Positions 10,170 to 21,130 of a DNA stretch of 64,000 bases are shown here, piece by piece; position 1 is the first letter of the stretch; each line of letters begins with the position of its first letter. The stretch spans positions 157,921,741 to 157,985,740 of the forward strand of contig CM041465.1 of the NCBI GenBank assembly GCA_023213395.1, in the 5' to 3' direction. Source of the DNA: Cycas panzhihuaensis. Lineage: Eukaryota > Cycadophyta. A program made the translations under genes and the position numbers. The notes below the pieces were generated by a model. That model had not been told where the DNA came from, did not search any database, and saw nothing but the letters and a program-made list of their open reading frames with translations.

Positions 10170-11320
10170 TTGATTATTACCTTCTCCACCCAGTCCTTCT
10201 TTCATTTGAATCACAATGCTTGGTTCGTTGTCCTCTATGGCTGGTGAAGCACCGACAAGAAATGGAAGTAGTGGGTGGGGGGTAAAAGGATTCTTTGGAC
10301 AACATCTTCTTAACATGATACGTCATAGACTCATCAAATTTTGCATCCCAACTAATCACAAGTTTTCTCCCTTGCGGATCACATAGTCTGTAAACTTTGT
10401 TTTGATCAAAATACTCCACAAATATACACTTCAAACTCTTGCAATCTAATTTTTTGCAATTTTCATCTAGGATATATACATATGCAATGCACCCAAAGGT
10501 TTTCAAATGATCAATGGTAGGTTTACGATTGGTCCATTTTTTTCAGGGGTCATGCCACAAACTGCTTTTATTGGCACCCTATTTAGGATATAAACAATAA
10601 CCCCAACAACTTTTACCTAAAATTTTGGTAGCAAGTTCTTCGCATGCACCATGCATCTTGCCATTTCCATCATGGTATGGTTATGTCTTTCAACAACACT
10701 ATTTTGCTGTGGGGTATACGGGACTATGAATTCCAGCTTTATACCATGATTCAGATAGAACTGATTGAAAGCATTATTGTTGTATTCCTTGCCATTATCA
10801 CTCCTTTGAATTTTTATCTTCTTTTTCCATTCAATTTCAATACGTACTTTCCATTCATGAAAGTGGTTGAACGCCTCATACTTATTTTTTAGGAAATATA
10901 CCTAGGCCTTCCTAGTATAATCATCTACAAACACTAAAGTATAGCGAGTTTTATATATGGAAGGGTTTGAGAGAGGACCCATCCCATAAGAGTGCATGAG
11001 CTCTAGCTTCGCCTTGTCTCTCTAGGTAGGATCTCGAGCAAAAAGATAGTGATGATGCTTCCTTGTACATGTATCCTTCATTTACACCTTCTGAACAAAA
11101 AACATGGGGCATTCCTTTGACCTTTCTCAATTGATTCATAAGTGTTATGCTTTTATAATTAAGGTGTCCAAGGCATTCATGTCAAAGTTTACTCACATCA
11201 TCAACACTAACTATAAAGGCATAGGAACTATTTTGGGATTGAAATTTCTCAAACACCCAAAAATCAATCCTTAATTAGGCATCTGTCTTTGTAGAGCTCA
11301 ACCTTCATACGTTTTTTGTA
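10170..11320 (-). pseudogene. CoH integrase
   Basis: Minus-strand pieces include FVDDYTRKA, IQRSDNGKEY, PYTPQQNSVVERHNH (about 10690-10920) and KTFGCIAYVYILDE followed by FVEYFDQNKVYRL (10380-10506). These are the D,D,E core and the C-terminal part of copia integrase. Multiple stops and frameshifts are present. The enzyme would have joined element DNA to the chromosome. Confidence 0.7.
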
Positions 11321-11800
11321 GATTTGTTAGACTGATAAAAGGTTTATCTTCATCTTGGGTACGTAATACACACCCTTAAATTTTTCTCCCATAAGAGAAA
11401 CGATGCCAACACCTTCAACAGGCAATATGATCACATCTCTAAGAATGATTCCAACTTTACTAGGACTAGCATTCCATGAATTGAAGTTTTGTTTCTGAAA
11501 AGAAATGTGTTTCTGTGCTCTAGAGTCCAAAATCCAGTAGTCTCTTCGATTTCACTTGACTGACAAGGTCGATACTTTTGGCCAATAAGATGCAACATCT
11601 TTTCCTTTCTCATTCTCACTGGCTTTGCATTTGTCTTGCCTTTTCAACCAACAATTCTTTTCTTTGTGGCCATCCTTCTTGTAGTAATTACATTTTCCAG
11701 CAAACTTCTTCTCGTGAGAAACTTCTCTTGATTTTTATGTGGACTTCCCTTCCTGAATGTTATCTCTCCTCCGCGTCTTTATGACCAAGGCTTGATTTGA
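11321..11800 (-). pseudogene. CoH protease and zinc knuckle remnant
   Basis: The minus strand encodes DSRAQKHISF at the active site, where DSGA is usual, and GVYYVPKMKINLLSV, the standard block after the copia protease. A degenerate CCHC box (CNYYKKDGHKENC, second Cys replaced by Tyr) lies upstream at about 11660-11700. Confidence 0.65.
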
Positions 11801-11879
11801 TTTGGAACCATCAAGTAGACCATGGTGCTTCAACTTGGCATCCTCGGCTAGAATGAGACCCTTCAATTTCTCAAATGAT

Positions 11880-12430
11880 TCACCCTCCATTATTTCATCT
11901 CTTGCGTAGATGGTCTAAAAGGTTTCAAATGCAACTAGTAGTTTCGACATAACTAATGCAAACAACGGTGCATCATCAATTGAGCCTGATTTAATCTCTT
12001 CTAATTTGTTCCTAAAATTAGTTATTTTATTTAGGTAGGTGCTTATGTTGCTTTTGTCTTTCATTGTTGCATTGAGAAGCTCCATCATCAAAGCAACACG
12101 ACGATTTGTCTTTTTCTTTTGAAACGTCTCACATAATTTTGTCCAGATTTCATTTGGTTTATTGAGGTTATGGACTATGGCTCTCTGATTAGGTGCTAGA
12201 GACAATTTCAATAGCTCAACATCCATAAACCCCTCTTCTTGACGAGTTCGCTTCTTTGCATCCAATAGAATAACAAGCAACTCATTTTTGGTGATCCCCC
12301 AAAGTTGATTACCATTAAAACCATCTCCATGTTAGCCTTCCACTCACTAAAATTATTCCCATTAAAGATGACTTGAGGCATCATCCTCTCTGTCTTGAGA
12401 AATGGGCTCACAAACAAGTTGCTTTCACCA
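11880..12430 (-). pseudogene. CoH gag
   Basis: Encodes FNGNNFSEWKANMEMVL near the start (about 12330-12375), then LSLAPNQRAIVHNL, ETFQKKKTNRRVALMMELLNA and MKDKSNISTYLNKI. This is the UBN2-type gag fold of copia elements. A frameshift near 12280 separates the two parts. Confidence 0.7.
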
Positions 12431-13716
12431 AATTGCTTGACTTTTAATCACACAGACAATACCCAACACACTGTTTAATCTTTGTTCTCCAACAAATTTG
12501 CTAGTAATACAATATTTAATAGTTTTAACAGTTGATTTCACACACTATTAATGTCACACAAGCTTTGGCCTTCAATATTTTTACACCCACTTGACAGGCT
12601 GCCAAAAAAAACACTAAAAACCCCCAAAAAATGCTTCAAACAATGAAGAAAGTCTATAACCAATAGTATGGGCATAACACCCAGCTTGAATTTGCGACAC
12701 GAATGTCAAATCATGCAATAAATCACCGAAGAAAGCATAAAAGAATTCATTAAAAATGGCATTTTCTTCCACTTTTTATATTAAAGAATGAATATACCAA
12801 AGGGTATATTTTGAAAAGTGGCAGCTCTGCACTTTATTCCCGCATGGCTCTTTCAAATGTCACGATTGAATACAAATGTTGAAAAGTCAAAAAATAAAGT
12901 ATGTAAGTTATATATTAAGGTGTTAACCTTAATATAAAACACAACGCACCTCAATATCAACTTTAGCAGTGCAAGCTTTTCACCGGTGGCTTCACGAATA
13001 ATGACGACTTCATAGGAAGAGATACATCTCCCATGCGGCCTCATGAGTTCGAATCCACCATACAGGGCTACTAGGACCCAAAATAAAAATGGATACACCT
13101 CTCAAGATGTCAACATGAAGATTTCTTGCTATTTACAAGTCATTGGGGGTGCCAATGAGCAAAAGTGTCCTCTCTAAGGCTGTCTACTGACATAGAACTG
13201 GGCCAACACCCTCGATATTCATCAAAATGATCAATTCAGCCTTCATAAACTGCCCAACACCATTTATATGAGCAAAAATCCTCAAGTGGATTCAATCATA
13301 CCCATACATAGTGTATGACCGACTATTAGATTTGATGCCCAATTATGTTAGACAACCTCCAAACGGTGCTCAATGTACTCTAATCATGCCCAATGTAGCC
13401 AAACATTGTTAGATCACCTTCAAATTGAGCCCAATTGGCCTCTAGAGTGCCCAATATGCCCAACCAGCTTTGGATGGCTCCACACAAGCTCAACACAGTC
13501 TAAAATGTGCCCAATTTTGATTTTTGACTTGAAACAGTGAGAAAATTTTATTGAAAGGTGAAATCCACCTCTTCAATCACCATTACACCACTGTGTCACT
13601 CTTCTGGTTGTCAAAGAAAATTAAAAATTGATAGAGCAGGACTCTACCAGCATTACTAGGCAACCTTCGATCTTATCACGTCCACCCAACCTTACCTTAG
13701 CTGTGTACTTTATTAA
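12431..13716 (-). other. CoH leader
   Basis: Non-coding stretch between the primer site and gag. Imperfect repeats of a GCCCAA-rich phrase occur around 13330-13520. The short ORFs show no family signature. Confidence 0.6.
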
Positions 13717-13728
13717 ACTCTGATACCA
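13717..13728 (-). promoter_or_regulatory. CoH primer binding site
   Basis: Minus strand reads TGGTATCAGAGT directly next to the LTR, complementary to the 3' end of initiator tRNA-Met apart from the last base. Confidence 0.85.
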
Positions 13729-14048
13729 TGTGAAGAAACATGAAAATATGCATAGATTCTAAACTACAGGATCTTGATCATACACAACAAGCAACAATAA
13801 AGAGCATAGGTACACAGTACACAATAAGTTACATGGGAAAACCCACCACAAAATATCGTAAGATCACATTGATAATTCTTGGATTAGTTAACAATGGACT
13901 CCAGGGTTATTTATGGTCCCCCAAATGGTACGTCCAACTTGAATGGTTGTGACCCTTTGAAACAATCATACCTTTTCACTTAACATTAACTAAACCACAT
14001 TTAATATTAATCAAATGGCTTAGCCTTAACTGCCATGCTAACATAGCA
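13729..14048 (-). repeat. CoH 5' LTR
   Basis: 320 bases from TGTGAAGAAACATG to ACATAGCA, followed by the TCTTT target duplication. It matches the left LTR and holds the undisturbed LINE target site. Confidence 0.85.
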
Positions 14049-14053
14049 TCTTT

Positions 14054-14231
14054 ATACCATGCTAATGGTACTCCTTGTAATGTACATGCAAATCTTGCCT
14101 TAATCTCGCACTCATCTATAATTTGCCTCACATTTACTAAATTTTTCTCAATACTCTCTCTTCCAAATAAAGGATTCTGAAAGGGTGTCTTGAAATGAAT
14201 AAATTTTGAATGATCTGGTATCTATATTGTC
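14054..14231 (-). pseudogene. Gy1 gag, middle fragment
   Basis: The minus strand reads TPFQNPLFGRE, then ECEIKARFACTLQGVPLAW, matching Gy2 gag 30490-30825. CoH separates it from the rest of gag on one side and CoG on the other. TTGTC at 14227-14231 is one copy of the CoG target duplication. Confidence 0.75.
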
Positions 14232-14430
14232 TGTTAAAGGTAATGTTTTATCTAGGCTATTTAAGTCTTTTCTAAAGTATCTTGTGAGAGTCATGTATCA
14301 TTGCCCCTTTCTATGTAAGAGTGACAAGTGGCATAATCCTATCAAGCAGTTGCCATATGTCTCGTACTCTCTGAAATGTATTTATAGCTTCACAATGATG
14401 AATCAAGCATAGGAGAGATTTCTTCTTACA
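14232..14430 (+). repeat. CoG 5' LTR
   Basis: It runs from TGTTAAAGGTAATG to CTTCTTACA and is matched by 19301-19500. Confidence 0.95.
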
Positions 14431-15177
14431 TGGTATAAAATCGGGCTGTGACCATTTGGTCAAAAATTTAATTCGTTGTCTGAATCTGAAAGAGGAGTCC
14501 ATTAGGGTTTTAATTTACTGTCTGAATTTGAAGAAGATAGGGTCAAAATCTCAAGAGAAGATAGCAGAATTAAAGCACCAACAATCTCTAGAAGACGAAT
14601 CTCATTTATTGCTGAAGTACGGAAGTCGTATGGACCTGTACAGACCCTGTATGGATGGAAAAATTCGAAGTGCTCAGATTGAGCCAAAATTTCACCAGCA
14701 AGCTCGCCTTGGTACGATTGTCACTTTCTTCTAAAGGCACGAAGAGCTTTGAAGGTGTTTTGCTAGGGTTTCCACCCATTTTATAAGTGCGCGGGTTTTT
14801 GAAGAAATTTGCTCATTTCTTCCATACGGATCGATTAAACCGGGTAATACCCACCTCATTCTCTTCATCTTTTCAATACAAAACTTTTGAGACCAATTTC
14901 AAAGCTAGATTTGAAGTATATTTTTTATTTGAAGCAATTTTCACTTTCAACCCTAACCGTCCATTAGAGATTCGATCTTAGTTTATGACCAAACCAGACT
15001 TCAACTGAGAAAATAATTTGTACATCCAGACTCCTCTCATCGAGTACTTCATTTTGGACCCATTTTTTTATCAATTCCTTACACCTGCAAAATTCCATAC
15101 TTTTCCGTACACTGTATGGTTGTACAACCTAGCTACAAATCTTTTTGAACAGTTTTTTATTTAATTATTATCTCCTC
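14431..15177 (+). other. CoG primer site and leader
   Basis: The leader begins TGGTATAAAATCGG directly after the LTR; only the first six bases match the usual tRNA-iMet primer site, so the site is diverged. The rest is non-coding. Confidence 0.65.
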
Positions 15178-15870
15178 ATGGCCTCCTCTACTATAGCATT
15201 GTTCAAAGTTGATAAATTGACTGAAATGAACTTTAGTATTTGGACAATCAAGATTGAGGGCCTTTTGAGAGCAAAAATTGCCTGGAAAGTCACCACGGGT
15301 GATGAAAAATGGCCCACTGACATAGTTGATTTAATAAGTTGGGAAGAAAGAAATAATGTTGTAGTATCTGTCCTTAAACTTTCAATTTCTAATTCACTAC
15401 TAGGTTATGTGGATGGTTGAAAGTTCTCATGAGATCTGGAAAATTATGTCCTCCATGTTTAGTAGAAAAAATGAAGCAAGAATAGTTGCCCCTCAGAGAG
15501 GAACTTTATAAGCTTAAAATGGAAGAAAGATAGATAGTGTCTGAATTCATAGCTAAACTGACAAACATAAAAAATGTTCTGCACATAGCCGGAGACAAAG
15601 TAACCAACACAGAATTAATACATCTTGTGCTTAATAAGTTACCAAAGTCATTTGATAACATGGTGAACATGTTGACAGGAGGAGGACAAATAGATACGAT
15701 GACCTTTGATGCTCTTACAGGTCACATGCTCAGCCAATAACAAAGGCACCAACGATATGAAGAAGATGCTGAAGTTGAAGAAGCACTTGTCACCAAACTT
15801 CATTTAGGAGGTCGAGGACGAGGCCAATATAATCTCAGAATGAGAGGAAGAACAACAATTGGTTACAGAG
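15178..15870 (+). pseudogene. CoG gag
   Basis: The start is ATG at 15178 (MASSTIALFKVDKLTEMNF), near the normal start for this family. It continues with FSIWTIKIEGLLRAK, a frameshift at about 15415, and then MSEFIAKLTNIKNVL, LNKLPKSFDNMVNMLTGGG and FDALTGHMLSQ. This is a UBN2-type copia gag that would form the virus-like particle. Stops at 15531 and 15738 (Q/E to stop) also disrupt it. Confidence 0.8.
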
Positions 15871-16150
15871 GATGCTGGACTGAAGGAAGGGGATGAAGAA
15901 GAGCTATTGTTAATCCTCCATGCGATGTTAGAGTTTGCTTCCATTGTGAAAAATTAGGTCATTTCTCCAGTACTTGCAGAAGCTTTGATGTCTGCTAACA
16001 TTGCGGACAAACAGGCCATTATCCATATCAATGTTACCAGAGACGAGTAGAAATTCAAAAAGGCAAGCAAGTGTTTGGAAATTATAGCAGAGAATGAGAC
16101 TCAACAGAAGAAGAAGTTGAAATTGCCTTTGTAGCAACATTAGCAGCGAG
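15871..16150 (+). pseudogene. CoG zinc knuckles
   Basis: Two CCHC boxes: CFHCEKLGHFSSTC (15938-15980) and a second, C(stop)HCGQTGHYPYQC (about 15994-16040), broken by a stop inside the first Cys pair. An Arg/Gly-rich segment precedes them. This is an RNA-binding nucleocapsid region. Confidence 0.75.
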
Positions 16151-16364
16151 TCTCACTGTTTTAGAAAACTGGTATGTTAACTCAGGAGCTTCACATCACA
16201 TGACTGGAATTGAAGAATGGTTTGAAGTCCTCAAACCATATGATCTCAATAAATCTGTGGAGTTAGGAGATAATTTTCCCTTGCATATAAAAAGGATAGG
16301 ACAAATAGCCATAAAATTCAATGGGAGGATTCAGTGAATAAGTAATGTTTTCTTTATACCAGGG
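16150..16364 (+). pseudogene. CoG aspartic protease with NSGA active site
   Basis: Translation reads NWYVNSGASHHMTG at about 16165-16210. The catalytic Asp of the DSGA motif is Asn. This alone should abolish retropepsin activity. It ends with the standard FIPGMKKNLLSV block at 16353-16385. Confidence 0.8.
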
Positions 16365-16690
16365 ATGAAGAAAAATCTTTTGTCAGTGTTTCAGTTAAGT
16401 GAAAAAGGACTGAGAACAATATTTGATGAAAAGGGCCATTGCTACATTCTTGATATGAAAAAGAATGGTGCTATAATTACCGAAGGAGAAAAATGTAACA
16501 GGCTTTACAAACTCCTCTCTACTTCTGTGCTGGCTAGCAAAGGACCCACTAAATCTCCCTCTGATGTAAATTCACTTGCTGTGATTAACAAAGATACTAA
16601 TGAAATGTGGCATTTGAAGTATGGTCATATCTTCCATGATAGATTAGAAAAATTCAAAAATGGTAAATGGTCTGCCTTATATTTCATTTA
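16365..16690 (+). pseudogene. CoG GAG-pre-integrase domain
   Basis: Open segment MKKNLLSVFQLSEKGLRTIF, then NRLYKLLSTS and MWHLKYGHIFHDRLEKF. The HLKYGH motif is the His side of the integrase HHCC zinc finger; the Cys pair (CKRC) follows at 16700 in the next frame. A frameshift lies at about 16665-16680. Confidence 0.8.
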
Positions 16691-17480
16691 ATTTATTTGT
16701 ATGCAAAAGGTGCATGATGGGAAAACAACATAGGGTCCCCTTTTCAAAAAGCACATGGCAAGCACAAGATAAGTTGGATCTAATTCATACTGATTTGTGT
16801 AGTCCATTTACACCAATTTCAGCAAATGGAGCAAGGTATTTCCTAACCTTCATTGATGACTTCTCCAGGAAAATATGGGTATACTTCTTGTCTAACAAGT
16901 CAGATACATTTGATTATTTCAAAGAATTCAAAGCTGAAATAGAACTGGAAAGCAACAAGAAAATCAAATGTATCTGCTCAGATGGTGGTGTTGAGTTTGT
17001 GTCTAATGAATTTCTTTATTTTTGTAAAGTGCATGGAATCTGCAGACAAGTCACAACTTCGTATTCACCCCAATCAAACGGTGTAGTAGAGAGAATGAAT
17101 AGAATGATTTTAGAAATGGCTTGGTGTATGTTAAATGATAGGGGAGTTGCAAAGAAATATTGGGCAGAGGCAGTAAACACAAGCATGTACTTAATCAATA
17201 GGAGTTTGACTCAGGCACTAGGCAAAATAACACCTGAAGAGGCATGGACAAGATACAAATCCAATGTAAGTTGTCTCAAAGTTTTTGGCTCCAAAGCATA
17301 TGTACACATTCCTGACAAAAAAAGGACCAAGCTAGATAACAAAAGCATAGAATGTGTGATGGTTGGATACAACAGTCACTCAAAGGCATACCGTTGTCTT
17401 GATCTAAAGACAGACAAACTTTATGTAAGCAGAGATGTATTATTTGACGAAGGAAAAAGAGTTACCGAGATTGAATATCA
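16660..17480 (+). CDS. CoG integrase, intact D,D,E core
   Basis: Part of one open frame, 16660-18162. It carries CKRCMMGKQHRVPF (zinc finger Cys pair), then the three catalytic acids in LIHTDLCSPF, ICSDGGVEFVS and SNGVVERMNRM. KVFGSKAYVHIPD and the CVMVGYNSHSKAYR block follow. All three catalytic residues are retained, although the element as a whole is dead through gag, protease and RT defects. Confidence 0.9.
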
Positions 17481-18613
17481 GGAAATGAATATTAGTGGTC
17501 AAAGTTCAAAAATGGTTCTATTAGAAGATAAGTCAGATACCACCTTTAATAGTATTGAAACAGAAAGTAATACTTCAGAAGGAAAGACATCTGACACTCA
17601 ACAAAAAAGTGATTCCAATATCCGTCTAGAAGATGAAGAACCAAGACCATCAAAAGAACAAAGCTCTAGAAGGCTACCCAAGTGGTATTTCAAAACTCTT
17701 GAAGAAACAAAAGGAGAAGTATTTGAACATCAAACAAGGTCTCAAAATCCTCAAGCTTTGGTTTGTTCTGTTGAACCAAGCACTTATAAAGAAGAAAGCA
17801 AACTTGAAGCATGGAGAATAGCAATGGATGCAAAGATGAAAGCCATTTATAAAAACGAAACATGGGATCTAGTAGCACCACCTGAATGTAAGCCCATTGT
17901 AAATTGCAAATGGGTATATAAGGTGAAAGAAAAACCAAACGGTGAAATTGAGAAGTACAAAGCAAGGTTGGTAGCAAAAGGCTACACACAAACAATCGGG
18001 ATTGACTATGAAGAAACATTCTCTCCAGTGGCTAAGTTGAACACTGTAAGAACAGTAATTGCCCTTGTTGCTAAAAAAGGATGGAAAATTTATCAGATGG
18101 ATGTTAAAAGTGCGTTTTTTGAATGGAGATCTCCAGGAAGAAGTTTATATGTATCAACTTGAAGGATACATAAAGCCGAGACAAGAAAATCTAGTCTGCA
18201 AACTGAAAAAGGCTTTGTATGGACTCAAACAAGCACCAAGAGCTTGGTATGCCAAGCTGGATACATATCTAATCCAAAATGGCTTTCACAAGTGTGAGTC
18301 AGATCATAGTTTATATGTTAAATTGAATCAAGGATTAATCTTCATCATAGTAGTGTATGTGGATGACATGTTGATCACAGGAGACGATGAAGATTCTATT
18401 GCACTCATTAAGAAGCAATTTGATAAGGTGTTTAAAATGATAGACCTTGGTATGCTGCACTATTACTTGGGAATAGAAATAAGACAAAACAATGATTTTG
18501 TTGACCTATCTCAATCTAAATACATCAAGAACCTGTTGAATAAGTTCAATATGGAAAGCTGCAACAATGTTGCCACTCTAATGGAAATTGGATGTGTATT
18601 AAACACTGAATAA
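17480..18613 (+). pseudogene. CoG linker and reverse transcriptase
   Basis: A low-complexity Ser/Glu linker leads into RT: CKWVYKVKEKPNGEIEKYKARLVAKGY, IDYEETFSPVAKLNTVR and QMDVKSAF. A one-base insertion in a T run at about 18114-18119 shifts frame; the second frame continues FLNGDLQEEVYM, LYGLKQAPRAWYAKLD and YVDDMLITGDD (catalytic box intact at about 18357). Apart from that single shift the enzyme is complete to ATLMEIGC. Confidence 0.9.
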
Positions 18614-19285
18614 GAGGCACAATCAGTTGATGCAACATTGTACATACAATTGATTAAAAGTCTAATTTATCTTACAACTACACGACCAGATATTTTCTAT
18701 GTAGTCAGTGTAGTTTCTAGATTTATGGAGAATCCCAAAATACCTCATTGGAATGCTGCAAAAGGAATTCTTTGATATCTAAAGGAATTGTAAATCTGGG
18801 ATTGGAATATACAAAAAATAATGATATGCAATTAACAAGTTTTTATGATTCTGATTGTGCTGGAGATATAACAAACAGAAAATCAACATTAGGGTGTTGT
18901 TTCTTTTTAGTAACAACCTTGATCTCCTGGAGCAGCAAGAAGCAACATACAGTTGCCTTGCCATCAATAGAAGCAGAATCCAAGTTAGCAGTCAACGCAG
19001 CATGTGAAGGAGTTTGGATCAGACGACTTCTTAAGGACCTTGGATAAGAACAGATAGAGCCTACTCAATTATTCTGTGACAATCAAAATGACAAAGAATC
19101 CTGTACTGCATGTAAGAACCAAACATATAGAAGTACATCATCATTTTATTAGGGAAAAAGTTCAGAACAAAGAAGTAAAACTTCTATATCATATATCAAA
19201 AAGCCAAATTGCTGATATCCTTACCAAACCTCTTAGCAAAGAAAAATTTATTGGTTTTAGAAACCAATTAGGATTAAAATAGATA
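18614..19285 (+). pseudogene. CoG RNase H
   Basis: Blocks in order: LIYLTTTRPDIF, MENPKIPHWNAAKGIL, YDSDCAGDITNRKSTLG, ISWSSKKQHTVALPSIEAES, and the tail VRTKHIEVHHHFIREKV with ADILTKPLSKEKF. Frameshifts at about 18775 and 19075 break the frame. The tail ends just before the 3' LTR. Confidence 0.85.
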
Positions 19286-19300
19286 AAACATTAAGAGAGG

Positions 19301-19500
19301 TTGTTAAAGGTAATGTTTTATCTAGGCTATTTAAGTCTTTTCTAAAGTATCTTGTGAGGGTCAATTATCATTACCCCTTTCTATATAAGAGTGACAAGTG
19401 GCATAATCCTATCAAGCAGTTGCCATATGTCCCGTACTCTCTATAATATATTTATAGCTTCACGATGATGAATAAAGCATAGGAGACATTTCTTCTTACA
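19301..19500 (+). repeat. CoG 3' LTR
   Basis: Matches 14232-14430 over its full length and is preceded by a weak purine tract, TTAAGAGAGGT. The TTGTC duplication follows at 19501. Confidence 0.95.
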
Positions 19501-20168
19501 TTGTCAATAGTGTTGTAATTAAGAATGACCACTCAGATCCTTTTTCTAGCGTATCCTCAAACAACTATCTTGTGAGATAATTTTCCCAATATGTTGAGAG
19601 ACCTTCCTTTGCCTTTTCCACATGATCACTGAGGCTCTTCAAAAAAGAGTCCACCCTTAATCCTTCCTCCATCCCTAGGGTTTCTCCTTCATCCTCTAAA
19701 ATATTGTTTTTGTTCTTTGAATTTTCGTCTTATTTTGGAATCTCCTCCTCCTCTTTTCCAGGGTTGATCATATCTGACCCAAATGGGGAAAGTATTATTA
19801 CCATTGGTTCTACATGTTCCTCATTTCCTTGTTCTTTGGGTGCTAGGGTGCCACTTGCCTTAGACTCTTTGACAACTTGATCCTTGCTCTTATCATTTTT
19901 AAGGAAACTTGATCTTCTTGCCCTTCTTAATTTCTTCTCATTTGCCCATCTTATGGCCTTCTATTTAGTAGATTCTTGAATTCCCTTGGGTAAAGGTTGT
20001 TCAGGTAGTTCACCTGCCTTCGAAAGCTATTTTGGTGGCATTAGAAGGTCACTTAGTTGTCGAAGGCTTAGTTACGACCTTCCATCATGATGATAGCCAA
20101 GGTTCCTTGGTCTTTGGGCATAAGTTTGTATGGTGAAACTCCTCAATGGATGTAGGCAATGGAACCAA
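19501..20168 (-). pseudogene. Gy1 leader, N-terminal gag and primer site
   Basis: Minus-strand sequence from the LTR boundary. TTGGTTCCATTGCC lies next to the LTR and matches TTGGTTCCGTTGCC after the Gy2 5' LTR. CATCCATTGAGGAG and the AAGCCTTCGACAAC stretch follow, colinear with Gy2 29820-30400. Frames are broken throughout. Confidence 0.65.
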
Positions 20169-20462
20169 TGTTGACCTTGCTTTTTGGCCCTTAGAAAGTA
20201 CACTTTTCAAAGAGTCACTTCTAGTAGTCTATTTTGGGTTTTGTCAACATTTGGTCTCATAATACATCCATGTGCATCACATATGTTCATAAATCCATCA
20301 ATAAAGTATGATAATATTACCACCATATCACAACATCATCATAACCTCAATCACAACATCATACATCAATCATAATCATGCCCATGATTCACAATTTCCA
20401 TGTAACTCTTGATTTCATTAAGCAATATCACTGTCTAAATGATTTATACATCATATGGCTCT
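20169..20462 (-). repeat. Gy1 5' LTR, truncated by CoI
   Basis: It starts TGTTGACCTTGC and runs parallel to 591-885, ending in TATGGCTCTTG where the other copy continues CTCATATCATG. The break at 20462 is the CoI insertion point. Confidence 0.85.
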
Positions 20463-20681
20463 TGTTGAAAAAAAAACCAAATTTCAAAAGAGAATGATCT
20501 TCCTTGATTGATTGGTGAGAGTTTCCCTCTCATATAAATACAACCGATTTACAAGAGAGGCCCAGTACATGTATGGCAAGTGTCATTCTTAAACAGAAAA
20601 GGGGTCATGACACACAACCCTTGATTATACGTAAAAAACTCCCCAAGTAAAAACATAGGATAGAACATTAATATTTTAACA
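20463..20681 (-). repeat. CoI 3' LTR
   Basis: 219 bases from TGTTGAAAAAA to ATATTTTAACA, followed at 20682 by a purine tract on the minus strand (CATTAAGGAAGGG). Its reverse complement shares blocks with the CoA LTR, including TATTTATATGAGAG and TGACACTTG. Confidence 0.85.
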
Positions 20682-20699
20682 CCCTTCCTTAATGTTTTA

Positions 20700-21130
20700 T
20701 CCTTTGTTTTTCATTCCCTATATATTTCTAAGATACTAAAATCTGTCTTTTGATAAAGGTTTTGTGAAGATGTCAGCACTTGTTGTTCACTACTATAGCA
20801 TTGTAGATTTATTTCTTTATTTTGGATCTTTTCTCTGACAAAATGGTGATGCACTTCTATGTGTTTAGTTTTTGCACAAAAGACATAATTTTTGTAAGTT
20901 TGATAACACTTTGATTATCACAAAAAATCGTGGTTGCTTTAAGACAATTCTGACTTGAATCTTTAAGATATTGTCTTAACCACACTACTTCACATGATGC
21001 GCTGACCGCAACTTTGGACTCTGCTTCTATTGATGACAATGCTATAATTGGTTATTTTTTGTTGCTCCACGATGTTACAACTGATCTAAGATTAAAACAA
21101 TATCTTGATGTAGACTTTCTTTCTCATCAT
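20700..21130 (-). pseudogene. CoI RNase H
   Basis: The minus strand carries SSIEAESKVAVSASCEVVWLRQYLKD, FCDNQSVIKLTK and, after a frameshift, the HIEVHHHFV-type tail. The terminal block ends close to the LTR. Confidence 0.75.

Larger units (their letters stand above)
7123..14048 (-). mobile_element. CoH: Ty1/copia retrotransposon in Gy1 gag
   Basis: Two LTRs start TGTGAAGAAAC at 7123 and 13729. A tRNA-iMet primer site and a purine tract are in the expected places. A perfect TCTTT duplication flanks it (7118-7122 and 14049-14053). Minus-strand order is gag, protease, integrase, RT, RNase H, the copia order. All reading frames are broken. The 3' LTR carries a later LINE insertion. Confidence 0.9.
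14232..19500 (+). mobile_element. CoG: Ty1/copia retrotransposon in Gy1 gag
   Basis: Complete 5.27 kb plus-strand element with two 200-base LTRs and a perfect TTGTC duplication (14227-14231, 19501-19505). Gene order is gag, zinc knuckles, protease, integrase, RT, RNase H. The LTRs differ at roughly 13 positions by eye. It belongs to the same family as CoA and CoI, judged from gag (INKLPKSF, TLTGHML) and LTR similarity. Confidence 0.95.
591..20462 (-). mobile_element. Gy1: Ty3/gypsy retrotransposon, minus strand, base of the nest
   Basis: Read on the minus strand the order is LTR, primer site, gag, zinc knuckles, protease, gag-like domain, integrase tail, extra ORF, LTR. Its fragments are colinear with the plus-strand relative Gy2 at 28883-44427. 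The body is split by CoH (7123-14048) and CoG (14232-19500). The 5' LTR is cut at 20462 by CoI, and the remainder should lie beyond the window. RT, RNase H and most of integrase are deleted. Many stops and frameshifts show it is old and inactive. Absence of a chromodomain after integrase and the extra downstream ORF suggest a Tat/Athila-like lineage; that placement is inference. Confidence 0.85.
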
